Assembly: GCA_051859505.1 (NCBI GenBank)
Contig: JBHYFN010000015.1
Span: forward strand, 1 to 64,000
DNA length: 64,000 nucleotides
From: JAFIEN01 sp051859505
GTDB lineage: Bacteria > Pseudomonadota > Alphaproteobacteria > Rhodobacterales > Rhodobacteraceae
Reading direction: 5' to 3'
Both the position numbers and the translations under genes were made by a program. The notes below the pieces were generated by a model. It did no database searches and was not told the origin of the DNA. It saw only the letters and a program-made list of their open reading frames with translations. Below are positions 51,853 through 60,049 of this stretch, one piece after another (the stretch's first letter is position 1; the number at the start of each line of letters is the position of its first letter).

Positions 51853-51867
51853 GCCGGGGGCGGGCCT

Positions 51868-52512
51868 TTACCCCCGCGCCAGCCCCGCAGCCTCAAGCGC
51901 CAGCCGGGTGATGCCGGCCCAGTCGCCCGCCTTGACAAGTGCTGCGGGCGCCACCCAGCTGCCGCCGACGCAAAGCACATTGGCCAGCGCCAGATAATCG
52001 GGCGCGTTCTGCGGGCTGACGCCGCCCGTCGGGCAAAAGCGCACCTGCGGGATCGGCGCGCCGATGGCCTTGAGCGCGGGCACGCCGCCGTTGACCTCGG
52101 CCGGAAAGAACTTCTGCACGGTATAGCCGCGCTCCAGCAGCCGCATCACCTCGCTCGCCGTGGCGGCACCGGGCAGAAGCGGCAGGTCGTGATCCTCGCA
52201 GGCCGCGAGCAAACGGTCCGTCGCACCGGGCGAGACGCCGAAACTTGCGCCCGCCTTCTTCGCGGCTTCCACGTCCTGTTCGGTGAGAAGCGTCCCCGCC
52301 CCAACGACCCCGCCCTCGACCTGTGCCATCTCGGCAATCGCCTCCAGCGCGGCAGGCGTGCGCAGCGTCACTTCAAGCGCAGGCAGCCCGCCCGCGACCA
52401 GAGCCTGCGCCAGGGACCGCGCCGCGCCTGCATCCTCGATCACCAGAACCGGGATCACGGGTGCCAGGCGGCACAGCTTTTCGTTCAGTTCCGAGGCATG
52501 TTCGGGGGTCAT
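51868..52512 (-). CDS. eda: 2-keto-3-deoxy-6-phosphogluconate aldolase
   Basis: A 214-residue class I aldolase that splits KDPG to pyruvate and glyceraldehyde 3-phosphate in the Entner-Doudoroff pathway. Conserved parts: VIPVLVIEDAGAARSLAQALVAGGLPALEVTLRT with the catalytic Glu, GVVGAGTLLTEQDVEAAKKAGASFGVSPG, and the Schiff-base Lys in YTVQKFFPAEVNGG. It starts 14 bases after edd. It also accepts the phosphorylated product of the mannonate and galactonate routes encoded at 20-28 kb. Confidence 0.96.
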   Translation of the reverse strand: MTPEHASELNEKLCRLAPVIPVLVIEDAGAARSLAQALVAGGLPALEVTLRTPAALEAIAEMAQVEGGVVGAGTLLTEQDVEAAKKAGASFGVSPGATDRLLAACEDHDLPLLPGAATASEVMRLLERGYTVQKFFPAEVNGGVPALKAIGAPIPQVRFCPTGGVSPQNAPDYLALANVLCVGGSWVAPAALVKAGDWAGITRLALEAAGLARG

Positions 52513-52526
52513 GGCTTTCTCCTGTC

Positions 52527-54329
52527 TCAGACGACGACGCCTGCGCCATCGGTGGCGGGGCCGACGCTCTGGCGGAATATCTCGAACAATTCCCGCCCGA
52601 TGCCGTGGCGATTGGCCTCAAGATCGGCGGGCGCGGGGCTGCGGCCCGTCAGATCGGCCAGCACGCTCAGCGTGCCGGTCGTGGCGTCCAGCCGGATCAC
52701 ATCGCCATCACGCAAAAGCGCCAGCGGCCCGCCATCCGCCGCCTCGGGGCTGACATGGATCGCCGCCGGCACCTTGCCCGAGGCGCCCGACATCCGCCCG
52801 TCGGTGACCAGCGCCACCCGCAGGCCGCGATCCTGCAGCACGGAAAGCGTCGGTGTCAGGCTGTGTAGCTCGGGCATCCCGTTGGCCTTGGGCCCCTGAT
52901 AGCGCACCACGACGACCGTATCCCCGGTGATCTCGCCCTTCTGGAAGGCCTCTCTCACGGCGTTCTGATCGTGGAAGATGCGGGCCGGGGCCTCGATCAC
53001 CTGCCGGTCCTCGGCCACGGCCGAAACCTTGATGACCGCGCGGCCCAGATTGCCCGACAGCTGCACCAGCCCGCCCGAGGGCTGGAACGGATCAGAGGCG
53101 GGGCGCAGGATCCTGTCGTTCAGCGTCTCGCGGGGGCCGGGTTCATAGGTGACGCGGCCTTCGGTCAGCTTGGGTTCCTGCGCGTAAAGCGCCATGCCGT
53201 CGCCCGCCACCGTGCTGACATCGTCATGCAGAAGGCCCGCCGAGAGCAGCTCTCCGATCATGTAGCCAAGGCCACCGGCGGCGTGAAAATGGTTCACATC
53301 GGCCAAACCGTTGGGATAGACCTTGGCCATCAACGGCACCACCGCCGAGATTTCCGCGAAATCCTGCAGATCGACGATCACTCCCGCCGCCCGCGCCATC
53401 GCCGGCAGGTGCAGCACAAGATTGGTCGACCCGCCCGTCGCCATCAGCCCGACCAGCCCGTTGACGAAAGCCCGCTCGTCGAGGATGTCGGAGACGGGGC
53501 GGAAATCGTTGCCAAGGGCGGTGATCTGCAGCGCGCGTTCCACGGCGGCCACGGTCAGCGCATCGCGCAAGGGCGTGCCGGGGTTCACGAAACTCGCGCC
53601 CGGCAGGTGCAGGCCCATGAATTCCATCAGCATCTGGTTGGTATTGGCCGTGCCGTAGAAAGTGCAGGTGCCGGGGCCGTGGTAGCTCGCCATCTCGGCG
53701 GCCATGAGCGCGTCGCGCCCGATCTCGCCTTGGGCGAACTGGTTGCGGACCTTGGCCTTTTCGTCATTGGGCAGGCCGCTGGTCATGGGCCCCGCAGGCA
53801 CGAAAAGCGCGGGGATATGGCCGAAGGTGGCGGCGGCGATGATCAGGCCGGGCACGATCTTGTCGCAGACGCCGAGGTAAAGGGCCGCGTCAAAGACATT
53901 GTGCGAAAGCGACACCCCGGCCGCGAGCGCGATCACATCGCGGGAAAACAGCGACAGCTCCATCCCCGGCTGGCCTTGCGTGACCCCGTCGCACATGGCG
54001 GGCACCCCGCCCGCAACCTGCGCCGTGCCGCCGGCGGCACGGGCGGCCGCGCGGATCAGGTCGGGATAGCGCTCGAAGGGCTGATGGGCCGAAAGCATGT
54101 CGTTATAGGCGGTCACGATCCCGATATTGGGCGCGCGCGCGGCGGCAAGCGCCTCCTTGTCGGGGCCCATCGCGGCATAGGCATGGGCCTGGTTGCCGCA
54201 GGACAGATGCGCGCGGCGGGGCCCGTCCTCGGCGGCGCGGGCCATCCGGTCGAGATATGCTCTGCGCGGTCCCTCGCTCCGGGCACGGATGCGGTCGGTC
54301 ACTTCGGCGATCTTGGGGTGCAGGGTCAT
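52527..54329 (-). CDS. edd: 6-phosphogluconate dehydratase
   Basis: A 600-residue Fe-S dehydratase of the Entner-Doudoroff pathway, converting 6-phosphogluconate to KDPG. Landmarks are LSCGNQAHAYAAMGPDKEAL, GIVTAYNDMLSAHQPFERYPD, the cluster cysteine in GVPAMCDGVTQGQPGMELS, and TCTFYGTANTNQMLMEFMGLHLPG with another ligand cysteine. Leader gene of edd-eda. A perfect GTTAGCGCTAAC palindrome 43 bases before the start suggests LacI-type control. Confidence 0.96.
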   Translation of the reverse strand: MTLHPKIAEVTDRIRARSEGPRRAYLDRMARAAEDGPRRAHLSCGNQAHAYAAMGPDKEALAAARAPNIGIVTAYNDMLSAHQPFERYPDLIRAAARAAGGTAQVAGGVPAMCDGVTQGQPGMELSLFSRDVIALAAGVSLSHNVFDAALYLGVCDKIVPGLIIAAATFGHIPALFVPAGPMTSGLPNDEKAKVRNQFAQGEIGRDALMAAEMASYHGPGTCTFYGTANTNQMLMEFMGLHLPGASFVNPGTPLRDALTVAAVERALQITALGNDFRPVSDILDERAFVNGLVGLMATGGSTNLVLHLPAMARAAGVIVDLQDFAEISAVVPLMAKVYPNGLADVNHFHAAGGLGYMIGELLSAGLLHDDVSTVAGDGMALYAQEPKLTEGRVTYEPGPRETLNDRILRPASDPFQPSGGLVQLSGNLGRAVIKVSAVAEDRQVIEAPARIFHDQNAVREAFQKGEITGDTVVVVRYQGPKANGMPELHSLTPTLSVLQDRGLRVALVTDGRMSGASGKVPAAIHVSPEAADGGPLALLRDGDVIRLDATTGTLSVLADLTGRSPAPADLEANRHGIGRELFEIFRQSVGPATDGAGVVV

Positions 54330-54371
54330 GGCGGCTCCGGTCGGCTGGCTGTGCTGTCCCTAGCAGAGATC

Positions 54372-54383
54372 GTTAGCGCTAAC
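54372..54383. promoter_or_regulatory. LacI-type operator palindrome before edd
   Basis: A perfect 12-base palindrome, GTTAGCGCTAAC, with A/T neighbours, lies between edd (leftward, start 54329) and a small-peptide gene (rightward). Palindromes with a central CG and A/T-rich arms are typical LacI-family sites. No LacI-family gene is in the window, so the regulator would be encoded elsewhere. Confidence 0.65.
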
Positions 54384-54545
54384 AACTGCGAGGCTTGACT
54401 GGTCCGGGCCGTGGCTGGATCGGCTTTGTTCACATTTGCGCAACACTCTTCGCGCAGAGGCAGGAATCATCCCCATTCCGGCCACAATCCCAGGTCACTC
54501 TGCAGGCATGTGCCAAGGCCGGACGACCCGGCGCAGGAGGATGTG

Positions 54546-54686
54546 ATGGTGTTTTTGCGCATGATGGCAGTGATCCTGCTGGTGCTCACAGGCGGTGGCG
54601 CGCTGGTGAGCGATCCGTCCGAAGAGCCTGTGGCGCGGGGCAGCGATCCCGTGGCGGGGCCGGACCGGGCCTGGCTGCCCTCCTGA
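54546..54686 (+). CDS. small exported or membrane peptide
   Basis: A 46-residue peptide starting MVFLRMMAVILLVLTGGGAL, followed by an acidic/proline tail (SDPSEEPVARGSDPVAGPDRA). The single hydrophobic stretch can act as a signal peptide or membrane anchor. AGGAGG lies 5 bases before the ATG, a very good ribosome site. I recognise no family. It stands alone between divergent edd and the co-directional RlmI-like gene, 50 bases ahead of the latter. Confidence 0.6.
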   Translation: MVFLRMMAVILLVLTGGGALVSDPSEEPVARGSDPVAGPDRAWLPS

Positions 54687-54736
54687 GCCGACAAAGCCCA
54701 CTTTCGCGCCGCCGCGCGACAGGCTAGGGGAAGGCG

Positions 54737-55951
54737 ATGTCCGACCCTGCGCCGCCCCGCCCCACGATCCGGCTTCTGCCGAAGACCGACCCCCGCCCGA
54801 TCCGGCATGGGGCGGCCTGGGTCTATGCCAATCAGCTTGTGCTTGACCGGCGCAGCAAGGCGCTGGCGCCGGGCAGCCTTGCCGTGCTCGAAGATGCCGA
54901 GCGCCGCCCGCTTGGCCTTGTCGCGGTCAACCCGCAGAGCCGGATCGCCGCACGGATGCTGGACCCCGATCCCGAGGCGCGGATCGACGCGAATTGGTTC
55001 GCCACCCGCATCGCGCGGGCCCTGTCGCATCGCGCGCGGCTCTATCCCGACCCGTTCTACCGCCTGATCCATGCCGAGGCCGACGGCCTGCCCGGCGTGG
55101 TGATCGATCGTTTCGGCGATCTGGCGGTGATCCAGCCCAATGCCGCCTGGGCCGAGGCGCTGATCGCACCGCTGGCGCAGGCTCTGGCCGAGGTGACGGG
55201 GGTGACCACCATCGTCAAGAACGGCACCAGCCGGGTCCGCGCGCTTGAAGGGCTGGCCGAGGAGATGGCCGTCCTGCGGGGCAGCGCGCCTGCGGGGCCG
55301 GTGGCCGTGCCGATGAACGGGGCCGTCTATCTGGCCGATGTGATGGGCGGACAGAAGACGGGGCTGTTCTACGACCAGCGGCCGAACCACGCCTTCGCGG
55401 CGGGCCTTGCGCGGGGGCAGGCGGTGCTGGATGTGTTCAGCCATGTCGGCGGCTTTGCGCTGGCCGCGCTTGCCGCGGGCGCGGAGCGGGCGCTTGCGGT
55501 GGATGGCTCGGCCCCCGCGCTTGATCTGGCGCGCGGGGGCGCGCAGGCGATGGGCGTGGCGGACAGGTTCGAGACGCGAACCGGCGACGCGTTCGACGTG
55601 CTTGCCGCCTTCGGGCAGGAGGGCGCGCGCTTCGGCCTCGTCATCTGCGACCCGCCCGCCTTCGCGCCTGCGAAACCCGCGCTCGAGGCGGGCCTGCGCG
55701 CTTATGAGAAGGTGGCCCGGCTGGCGGCGGGGCTGGTCGAGGAGGGGGGCTATCTGGTGCTCTGTTCCTGTTCCCATGCCGCCGATCTGGCGCGGTTCCG
55801 CGAGGCGTCGCTCCGCGGTGTGGGGCGGGCGCTGGGCATGGGCGGGCGGCGGGCGCAGATCGTGGCGACGGGCTTTGCCGGGCCGGATCATCCGCAGCTG
55901 CCGGGGCTGGCCGAAAGCGGCTATCTCAAGGCGCTGTTCCTGCGGTTGTGA
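54737..55951 (+). CDS. class I SAM-dependent rRNA methyltransferase, RlmI-like
   Basis: A 404-residue protein with an N-terminal PUA-like RNA-binding domain (about 1-80), a middle EEHEA-like region and a C-terminal Rossmann methyltransferase. Motif I is VLDVFSHVGGFALAALAAGA, motif IV LVICDPPAFA and then LVLCSCSHAAD, in which the cysteine is a candidate nucleophile for 5-methylcytosine formation. RlmI methylates C1962 of 23S rRNA. GGGAAGG precedes the ATG. Its TGA overlaps the GTG start of the PIN gene. Confidence 0.92.
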   Translation: MSDPAPPRPTIRLLPKTDPRPIRHGAAWVYANQLVLDRRSKALAPGSLAVLEDAERRPLGLVAVNPQSRIAARMLDPDPEARIDANWFATRIARALSHRARLYPDPFYRLIHAEADGLPGVVIDRFGDLAVIQPNAAWAEALIAPLAQALAEVTGVTTIVKNGTSRVRALEGLAEEMAVLRGSAPAGPVAVPMNGAVYLADVMGGQKTGLFYDQRPNHAFAAGLARGQAVLDVFSHVGGFALAALAAGAERALAVDGSAPALDLARGGAQAMGVADRFETRTGDAFDVLAAFGQEGARFGLVICDPPAFAPAKPALEAGLRAYEKVARLAAGLVEEGGYLVLCSCSHAADLARFREASLRGVGRALGMGGRRAQIVATGFAGPDHPQLPGLAESGYLKALFLRL

Positions 55952-56520
55952 GGGCGGCGGCCGTGCCGGAGGCGCGCCGGATCCTGCTGGACGCCTGCGT
56001 GCTCTATCCCACCGTGCTGCGCGAAGTGCTGCTGGGCTGTGCGGCGCGGGGGCTTTTCGTGCCGCTCTGGTCGCCGCGGATCCTCGAGGAATGGGCGCGG
56101 GCGACGGTCAAGCTGGGCGAGGCGGCGCATCTTCTGGCGCGGGGCGAGGTGGCGGCGGTCGCGGCGCGCTTTCCCGAGGCCAGCGTCCGGGTGCCCCAGG
56201 GGCTTGAGGGGCGGCTCTGGTTGCCCGATCCGGGGGATGTGCATGTTCTGGCCGCGGCCATCGCGGGGGATGCCCAGGCGATCCTGACGCTGAACGCGGG
56301 CGATTTCCCGCGCGGGGTGCTGGCGGAAGAGGGGCTGATGCGGCTGGATCCGGACAGCTTCCTGCTGGGGCTACTGGAGGCAGCGCCCGAAGCGGTGCGC
56401 TCGGCGGTGGAGGAGGTCGCGGCCGAGGCCACGCGGCTCTCGGGAGAGGACTGGACCCCGCAGCGCCTGATGAAGAAAGGACGCCTGACCCGCTTTGCGC
56501 GGGCTTTGGGGCGTGCGTGA
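55948..56520 (+). CDS. PIN domain protein without adjacent antitoxin
   Basis: A 190-residue protein; residues about 10-115 form a PIN-type nuclease domain: RILLDACVLYPTVLREVLL (first acidic residue), ILEEWARATV (acidic Glu), and PDPGDVHVLAAAIAGDAQAILTLNAGDFP (later acidic residues). The C-terminal 70 residues are helical and end in a basic tail. From memory it matches a Rhodobacteraceae group with RSP_2648 as representative. It starts with GTG overlapping the stop of the RlmI-like gene. No small antitoxin gene is visible, so an RNA-processing role beside the rRNA methyltransferase is an alternative to a toxin role. Confidence 0.82.
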   Translation: MRAAAVPEARRILLDACVLYPTVLREVLLGCAARGLFVPLWSPRILEEWARATVKLGEAAHLLARGEVAAVAARFPEASVRVPQGLEGRLWLPDPGDVHVLAAAIAGDAQAILTLNAGDFPRGVLAEEGLMRLDPDSFLLGLLEAAPEAVRSAVEEVAAEATRLSGEDWTPQRLMKKGRLTRFARALGRA

Positions 56521-56532
56521 CGGTGGCGGGTG

Positions 56533-56600
56533 GTGGGCTGCGCCCACCCTACCGCAAGCACCCCCGGTCCTGATCTTGCGGTAGGGTGGGCGAAGCCCAC
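56533..56600. repeat. large inverted repeat (REP-like) between convergent genes
   Basis: Arms of 26 bases (56533-56558 and 56575-56600), GTGGGCTGCGCCCACCCTAC... and its complement, with a single mismatch, flank a 16-base loop. Each arm holds an inner GTGGGC/GCCCAC palindrome. The motif GTAGGGTGGGC is a familiar interspersed repeat of many bacteria. It sits between the PIN gene and the convergent M48 peptidase gene and may serve as terminator for both. Confidence 0.85.
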
Positions 56601-56616
56601 GCGGGCTGCCCCACGA

Positions 56617-57312
56617 TTACCCCTCGGGTGCCGCGGCCCAACGCGCCTCGTTCGCCTCGATCGCGGCGATGCGGTCATCCGTCCGGGGATGGCTCAGCAA
56701 CCAGGCCGGTGCCGCCCCGGCCCTTGCGCCCGTCAGCGCCTCTAGCTTGCCGAACAGCGATTTCTGCGGCCCCGTCCCGATGCCTGCCGCCATCAGAAGC
56801 GCCGTCGCATAGGCATCCGCCTCGTATTCGTCCGACCGCGACAGCCGCGCCACCACCAGCGAGGTCAGAAGCCCCGCGATCAGCGCGCCGATCCCCGGAA
56901 TGAACCGGTTGAGCAGCAGCGCCAGCGCGGTGCGCACCGCATTCTGGCCGGAAAAGTCGATCATCCGCCGCCGCGAATGCCCCAGCGCCACATGGCCCAG
57001 CTCATGCGCGATGACCGAGCACATCTCTTCGGCCGTCACCTCGCCCCGGCGATAGGCGTCATAGAATCCCCGCGTGATGAAGATCCGCCCGTCCGGTGCC
57101 GCCAGCCCGTTGATCGGCGTGACCTCGTAAAGATGCACCTTGATCCGCGGCAGGTCGGCCGCCTTGGCCAGCCGGTCGGTCAGCCTGCGCAGCACCGGGT
57201 CGGCCAGTTCGGTCGAGCGGGTGTCCAGGTCGCGCGAGGTGCGCCAGACCGAGAGGCGATAGACGACAAGGCCATAAAGGACGGCCAGCAGGATCGGTGT
57301 GAGCTTCAGCAT
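56617..57312 (-). CDS. M48 family metallopeptidase
   Basis: A 231-residue zinc peptidase. The active site is SVIAHELGHVALGHSRR (H-E-x-x-H), with the third ligand likely Glu in LSRSDEYEADAYA. It begins with a hydrophobic segment (LKLTPILLAVLYGLVVYRLSV) that anchors it in the membrane. NGLAAPDGRIFITRGFYD is typical of the HtpX/Oma1-like group. Role: probably membrane or envelope protein quality control. The upstream gap 57313-57424 has a 10-11-bp repeated CGCATCCGGG motif (57366-57400). Confidence 0.92.
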   Translation of the reverse strand: MLKLTPILLAVLYGLVVYRLSVWRTSRDLDTRSTELADPVLRRLTDRLAKAADLPRIKVHLYEVTPINGLAAPDGRIFITRGFYDAYRRGEVTAEEMCSVIAHELGHVALGHSRRRMIDFSGQNAVRTALALLLNRFIPGIGALIAGLLTSLVVARLSRSDEYEADAYATALLMAAGIGTGPQKSLFGKLEALTGARAGAAPAWLLSHPRTDDRIAAIEANEARWAAAPEG

Positions 57313-57424
57313 GGGTCAGATATGGGGCCTGCCGGCCCTCTGGGCAAGCGCGGCGGGCGGCGTGCCGCATCCGGGCCGCATCCGGGCGCATCCGGGCCGC
57401 AGGCCGCCAGCCTTGGGCCCGGCT

Positions 57425-57595
57425 TCAGCGGTAGCTGCGTTCGATGCCCACGAGGATGAACAGCCCGATCAGCCCGAAGATGATCGCATGCACCACCGCC
57501 CATTGCGCGATATCGGCCGGCTTGCCGCCGCGCGCCCTTGCGCGCAGCGCGCCGGTGATCGCTCCGAAGACAAGTCCCGCAAGGGGATAGATCAT
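57425..57595 (-). CDS. small membrane protein with two helices
   Basis: A 56-residue protein, MIYPLAGLVFGAITGALRAR at the start and HAIIFGLIGLFILVGIERSYR at the end. The two hydrophobic stretches are joined by a basic loop (ARARGGKPADIAQW). The length and codon use are consistent with a real gene; it lies 12 bases after the stop of the DUF2927 gene on the same strand (start 57595), so they are probably one operon. AAGGGG-like ribosome site is not obvious; function unknown. Confidence 0.7.
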   Translation of the reverse strand: MIYPLAGLVFGAITGALRARARGGKPADIAQWAVVHAIIFGLIGLFILVGIERSYR

Positions 57596-57607
57596 GCCGG
57601 CCTCGTC

Positions 57608-58969
57608 CTAGTTGCGCGGGCGATGCCAAGCCACCTCGCTCAGCCTTGCCCGGACCTCGTATTCCGGGCCGAAGGCGTAACGCCCCCAGGCCAGACTGTC
57701 CAGCCGCGCCGCCTCGGCCGCGCCGGTCTGGCCCAGAAGGTCCAGCGCCTCGGCCCGGAAGGCCAGCAGGTTCGACAGGATCACCGCGTTCTGATGCGCC
57801 TCGGCCACCGGGATCGCCGGATCGACCAGCGCCAGCACGCGTTCGGGATCATTGGCCCGCAGCGCAAAGGCGGCCAGCTGCACCGCCACCGTCGCCTCGT
57901 GCATCCGCAAAAGCGGATCCTCGCGGAAGGCCCGCTGCGCCTCGAGAAAGGCGTTCAACGCAAGATCGCTGTCATGGCCCATGTGCAGGCGGCCATAGGC
58001 GTAATGCGCAAACCCCAGCCGCGACCCGTTCCAGTTGAAGGCCCGCGACAGCGCCATCGCCCGCGCCGCCGCCTCGCGCCGCTGAACCGGCGAGGCGCCG
58101 CTGGTCAGCGCTGTCTCGATCGCCTCGATCCAGTCGCGCGACGTGTCGTTGATGGGGCGGCCGGGGCGGCCCTCTCCGGCCGGGTTCATCCGGGCGAGGA
58201 TGGCGGGCAGGCGCGCCGCAACCTCGCCCTGGGTCATGCCGTTGCGCAGTTCGGGCGCGTAATAGACCCGCAGCATCAGCATGTCGAACCCGGTCAGGAC
58301 CGAGTGGATGTTGTCGTCGTTGAAGACGGAATCGGGCAGCCGGTAGAGGTCGTTCAGCGGGCCGATGGCCTGGGCAAGCTCTTCGTGCAGGCAGTCGCGG
58401 ATCTCTTGCGGGGAGGCATCGGCGGGAACGAAGACCGCCGCCCGGTCGCGCCGTTCCAGCGTGGTCCAGTCAAGCTGGGGGGTGCGGCGCAGCGTCTTGA
58501 ACTCTTCCCAGCTCGAGATCCGGGGCACCACGAAACAGGCCGCGCGCGGCACGGCGCGGCGCATCTCGGCCTGCGGCACGGCGACGATGGTGATGGCTGC
58601 CTCGGGGGCAGAGGTCAGGAAGATGTCGATCCCGGCCTCGGCATTGATCCGCCCGAGCAAGGCGCGCAGGTCGGGCATCATCGTCGGCGGCACGGCGCCC
58701 GAGACCCGGACCGAGATCGGCTGTTCAAACCGCGTCATCCGCGGCACCACCCGGCCGCTTTCCAGCCGGAAGGTCAGGTCGATGAAATCCTCGGCCATCT
58801 CGCGGTTGCTGCGCAGGGCGGGCGCGGGCTGCATCGGGCCGAAGCTGTGCATCGGCGGCATCGCCTCGTTCACGTTCACCGCGCGCGTCACCACGGGGCC
58901 CGACGGCCCCGGCGAACAGGCGGCCAGCAGCGTCACCCCGATCCAGGCAAGCCGTTGCAGCCGCTTCAT
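57608..58969 (-). CDS. DUF2927 domain lipoprotein
   Basis: A 453-residue envelope protein. The N-terminus LAWIGVTLLAACSPG is a lipoprotein signal with lipobox LAAC. The central part carries the DUF2927 features (EDFIDLTFRLESGRVVPRMTRFEQPISV, then CLHEELAQAIGPLNDLYRLPDSVFNDDN), in which HEE may bind metal, as in a degenerate peptidase. The C-terminal part (about 290-440) looks like helical repeats. The family is common in Rhodobacteraceae and of unknown function. Confidence 0.88.
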   Translation of the reverse strand: MKRLQRLAWIGVTLLAACSPGPSGPVVTRAVNVNEAMPPMHSFGPMQPAPALRSNREMAEDFIDLTFRLESGRVVPRMTRFEQPISVRVSGAVPPTMMPDLRALLGRINAEAGIDIFLTSAPEAAITIVAVPQAEMRRAVPRAACFVVPRISSWEEFKTLRRTPQLDWTTLERRDRAAVFVPADASPQEIRDCLHEELAQAIGPLNDLYRLPDSVFNDDNIHSVLTGFDMLMLRVYYAPELRNGMTQGEVAARLPAILARMNPAGEGRPGRPINDTSRDWIEAIETALTSGASPVQRREAAARAMALSRAFNWNGSRLGFAHYAYGRLHMGHDSDLALNAFLEAQRAFREDPLLRMHEATVAVQLAAFALRANDPERVLALVDPAIPVAEAHQNAVILSNLLAFRAEALDLLGQTGAAEAARLDSLAWGRYAFGPEYEVRARLSEVAWHRPRN

Positions 58970-59583
58970 CGCATCGTCCCCTGTGAAAGGGTCGCGCAGG
59001 TCGGGAACGAAGGCAGCCTTCCCGAGATACGTCCAGTCATGTCTTCATCCCCAAGTGATTTTGCCTTGCTTTGACGACTGACTGCGGCGGGTTAACGCAA
59101 CAATTCGGGCAAAGCCGGGGCAACTCATCACAAGGGACAGACAATGCCGCCCCCGCGCGTCGTTGCATCCCCCGCTTCACCCGTGCTGCGGGGATTTCAG
59201 GGGACCGTGGCGCAAAGGGCGCAGCGCTCTAGTGCGCGGCGAATCGCAGGGCGCAAGATGTTGAAGCGAGGGCGAAAGGCATGGCCTCTTTGCCGCTGCG
59301 GTTCCAGGGCGGGGCCCTGTTCCGTCGCGCGCCCGGATGCGCTCGACCCCGGCCGGGGGCCCGGCTGATTCGACCCGGCGGCCCCGATCTGCGGATCTGG
59401 CACTGCGCGCAGCGGCAGGCGCGGGCAACCGTCGCGGAAGGGGCGAAAGCTGCGATCAAAACAGGGGGTGACACCGTTCGGCCAAAGGGTTAGAGACGCG
59501 CCAAAGGCACGAGGGCAGATGCCATGACGCATTTTCAGGGCCTCCCAGCCGGCGTGACCGAAACGGGCGAAAGGGGAGCAAAG
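58970..59583 (+). promoter_or_regulatory. 614-bp gene-free region ahead of dksA, with a candidate promoter
   Basis: I find no gene that I can support here. For dksA, GTGACA (59468-59473) followed after 16 bases by TTAGAG (59490-59495) is a possible promoter about 90 bases before the start. The region also contains an arginine-rich 74-codon open frame at 59144-59368 that lacks normal codon bias. A small RNA or long leader is possible; nothing recognisable was seen. Confidence 0.35.
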
Positions 59584-60006
59584 ATGAAAGCCGAAGTCTT
59601 CCTTCCGGACGATTATCGTCCCGCCGAGGACGAACCCTTCATGAACGAGCGTCAGCTCGAGTATTTCCGGCGCAAGCTGTTGAACTGGAAGGCGGATATC
59701 CTCTCTGACAGCCGCGATACGCTGGCCGGGATGAAGGACAGCACCCGCGGCATTCCCGATATCGCCGACCGCGCCAGCGAAGAGACCGACCGCTCGATCG
59801 AACTGCGCACCCGCGACCGTCAGCGCAAGCTGGTGAACAAGATCGACGCAGCACTTCGGCGCATCGACGAAGGCGAATACGGCTATTGCGAGATGACGGG
59901 CGAACCGATCAGCCTCAAGCGGCTGGATGCCCGGCCGATCGCCACGATGAGCCTCGAGGCGCAGGAACGGCATGAGCGGCGCGAGAAGGTGCATCGCGAC
60001 GACTGA
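59584..60006 (+). CDS. dksA: RNA polymerase-binding transcription factor DksA, single-cysteine type
   Basis: A 140-residue protein that binds the secondary channel of RNA polymerase and works with ppGpp. Coiled-coil tip: GIPDIADRASEETDRSIELRTRDRQRK, with the tip acidic residue in DIADRA. The zinc-finger region GYCEMTGEPISLKRLDARPIATMSLEAQERHERR has only one of the four usual cysteines, as known for R. sphaeroides DksA, which works without zinc. The ATG at 59584 (MKAEVFLPDDYRP) is preceded by GGGGAG; an ATG at 59524 is less likely. Confidence 0.95.
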   Translation: MKAEVFLPDDYRPAEDEPFMNERQLEYFRRKLLNWKADILSDSRDTLAGMKDSTRGIPDIADRASEETDRSIELRTRDRQRKLVNKIDAALRRIDEGEYGYCEMTGEPISLKRLDARPIATMSLEAQERHERREKVHRDD

Positions 60007-60049
60007 GGCGGATCCTCGGTGAGGCGTGCAGGCTGAGACCGGCCCGAAG

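Noticed and set aside
55948..56520. Toxin-antitoxin locus at the PIN gene
   Set aside because: No small antitoxin frame with a ribosome site lies before or after the gene; the upstream neighbour is a full-length methyltransferase.
59144..59368. 74-codon arginine-rich open frame before dksA
   Set aside because: It has a possible ribosome site, but codon use lacks the strong G/C third-position bias of its neighbours, and the protein has no recognisable order or family.
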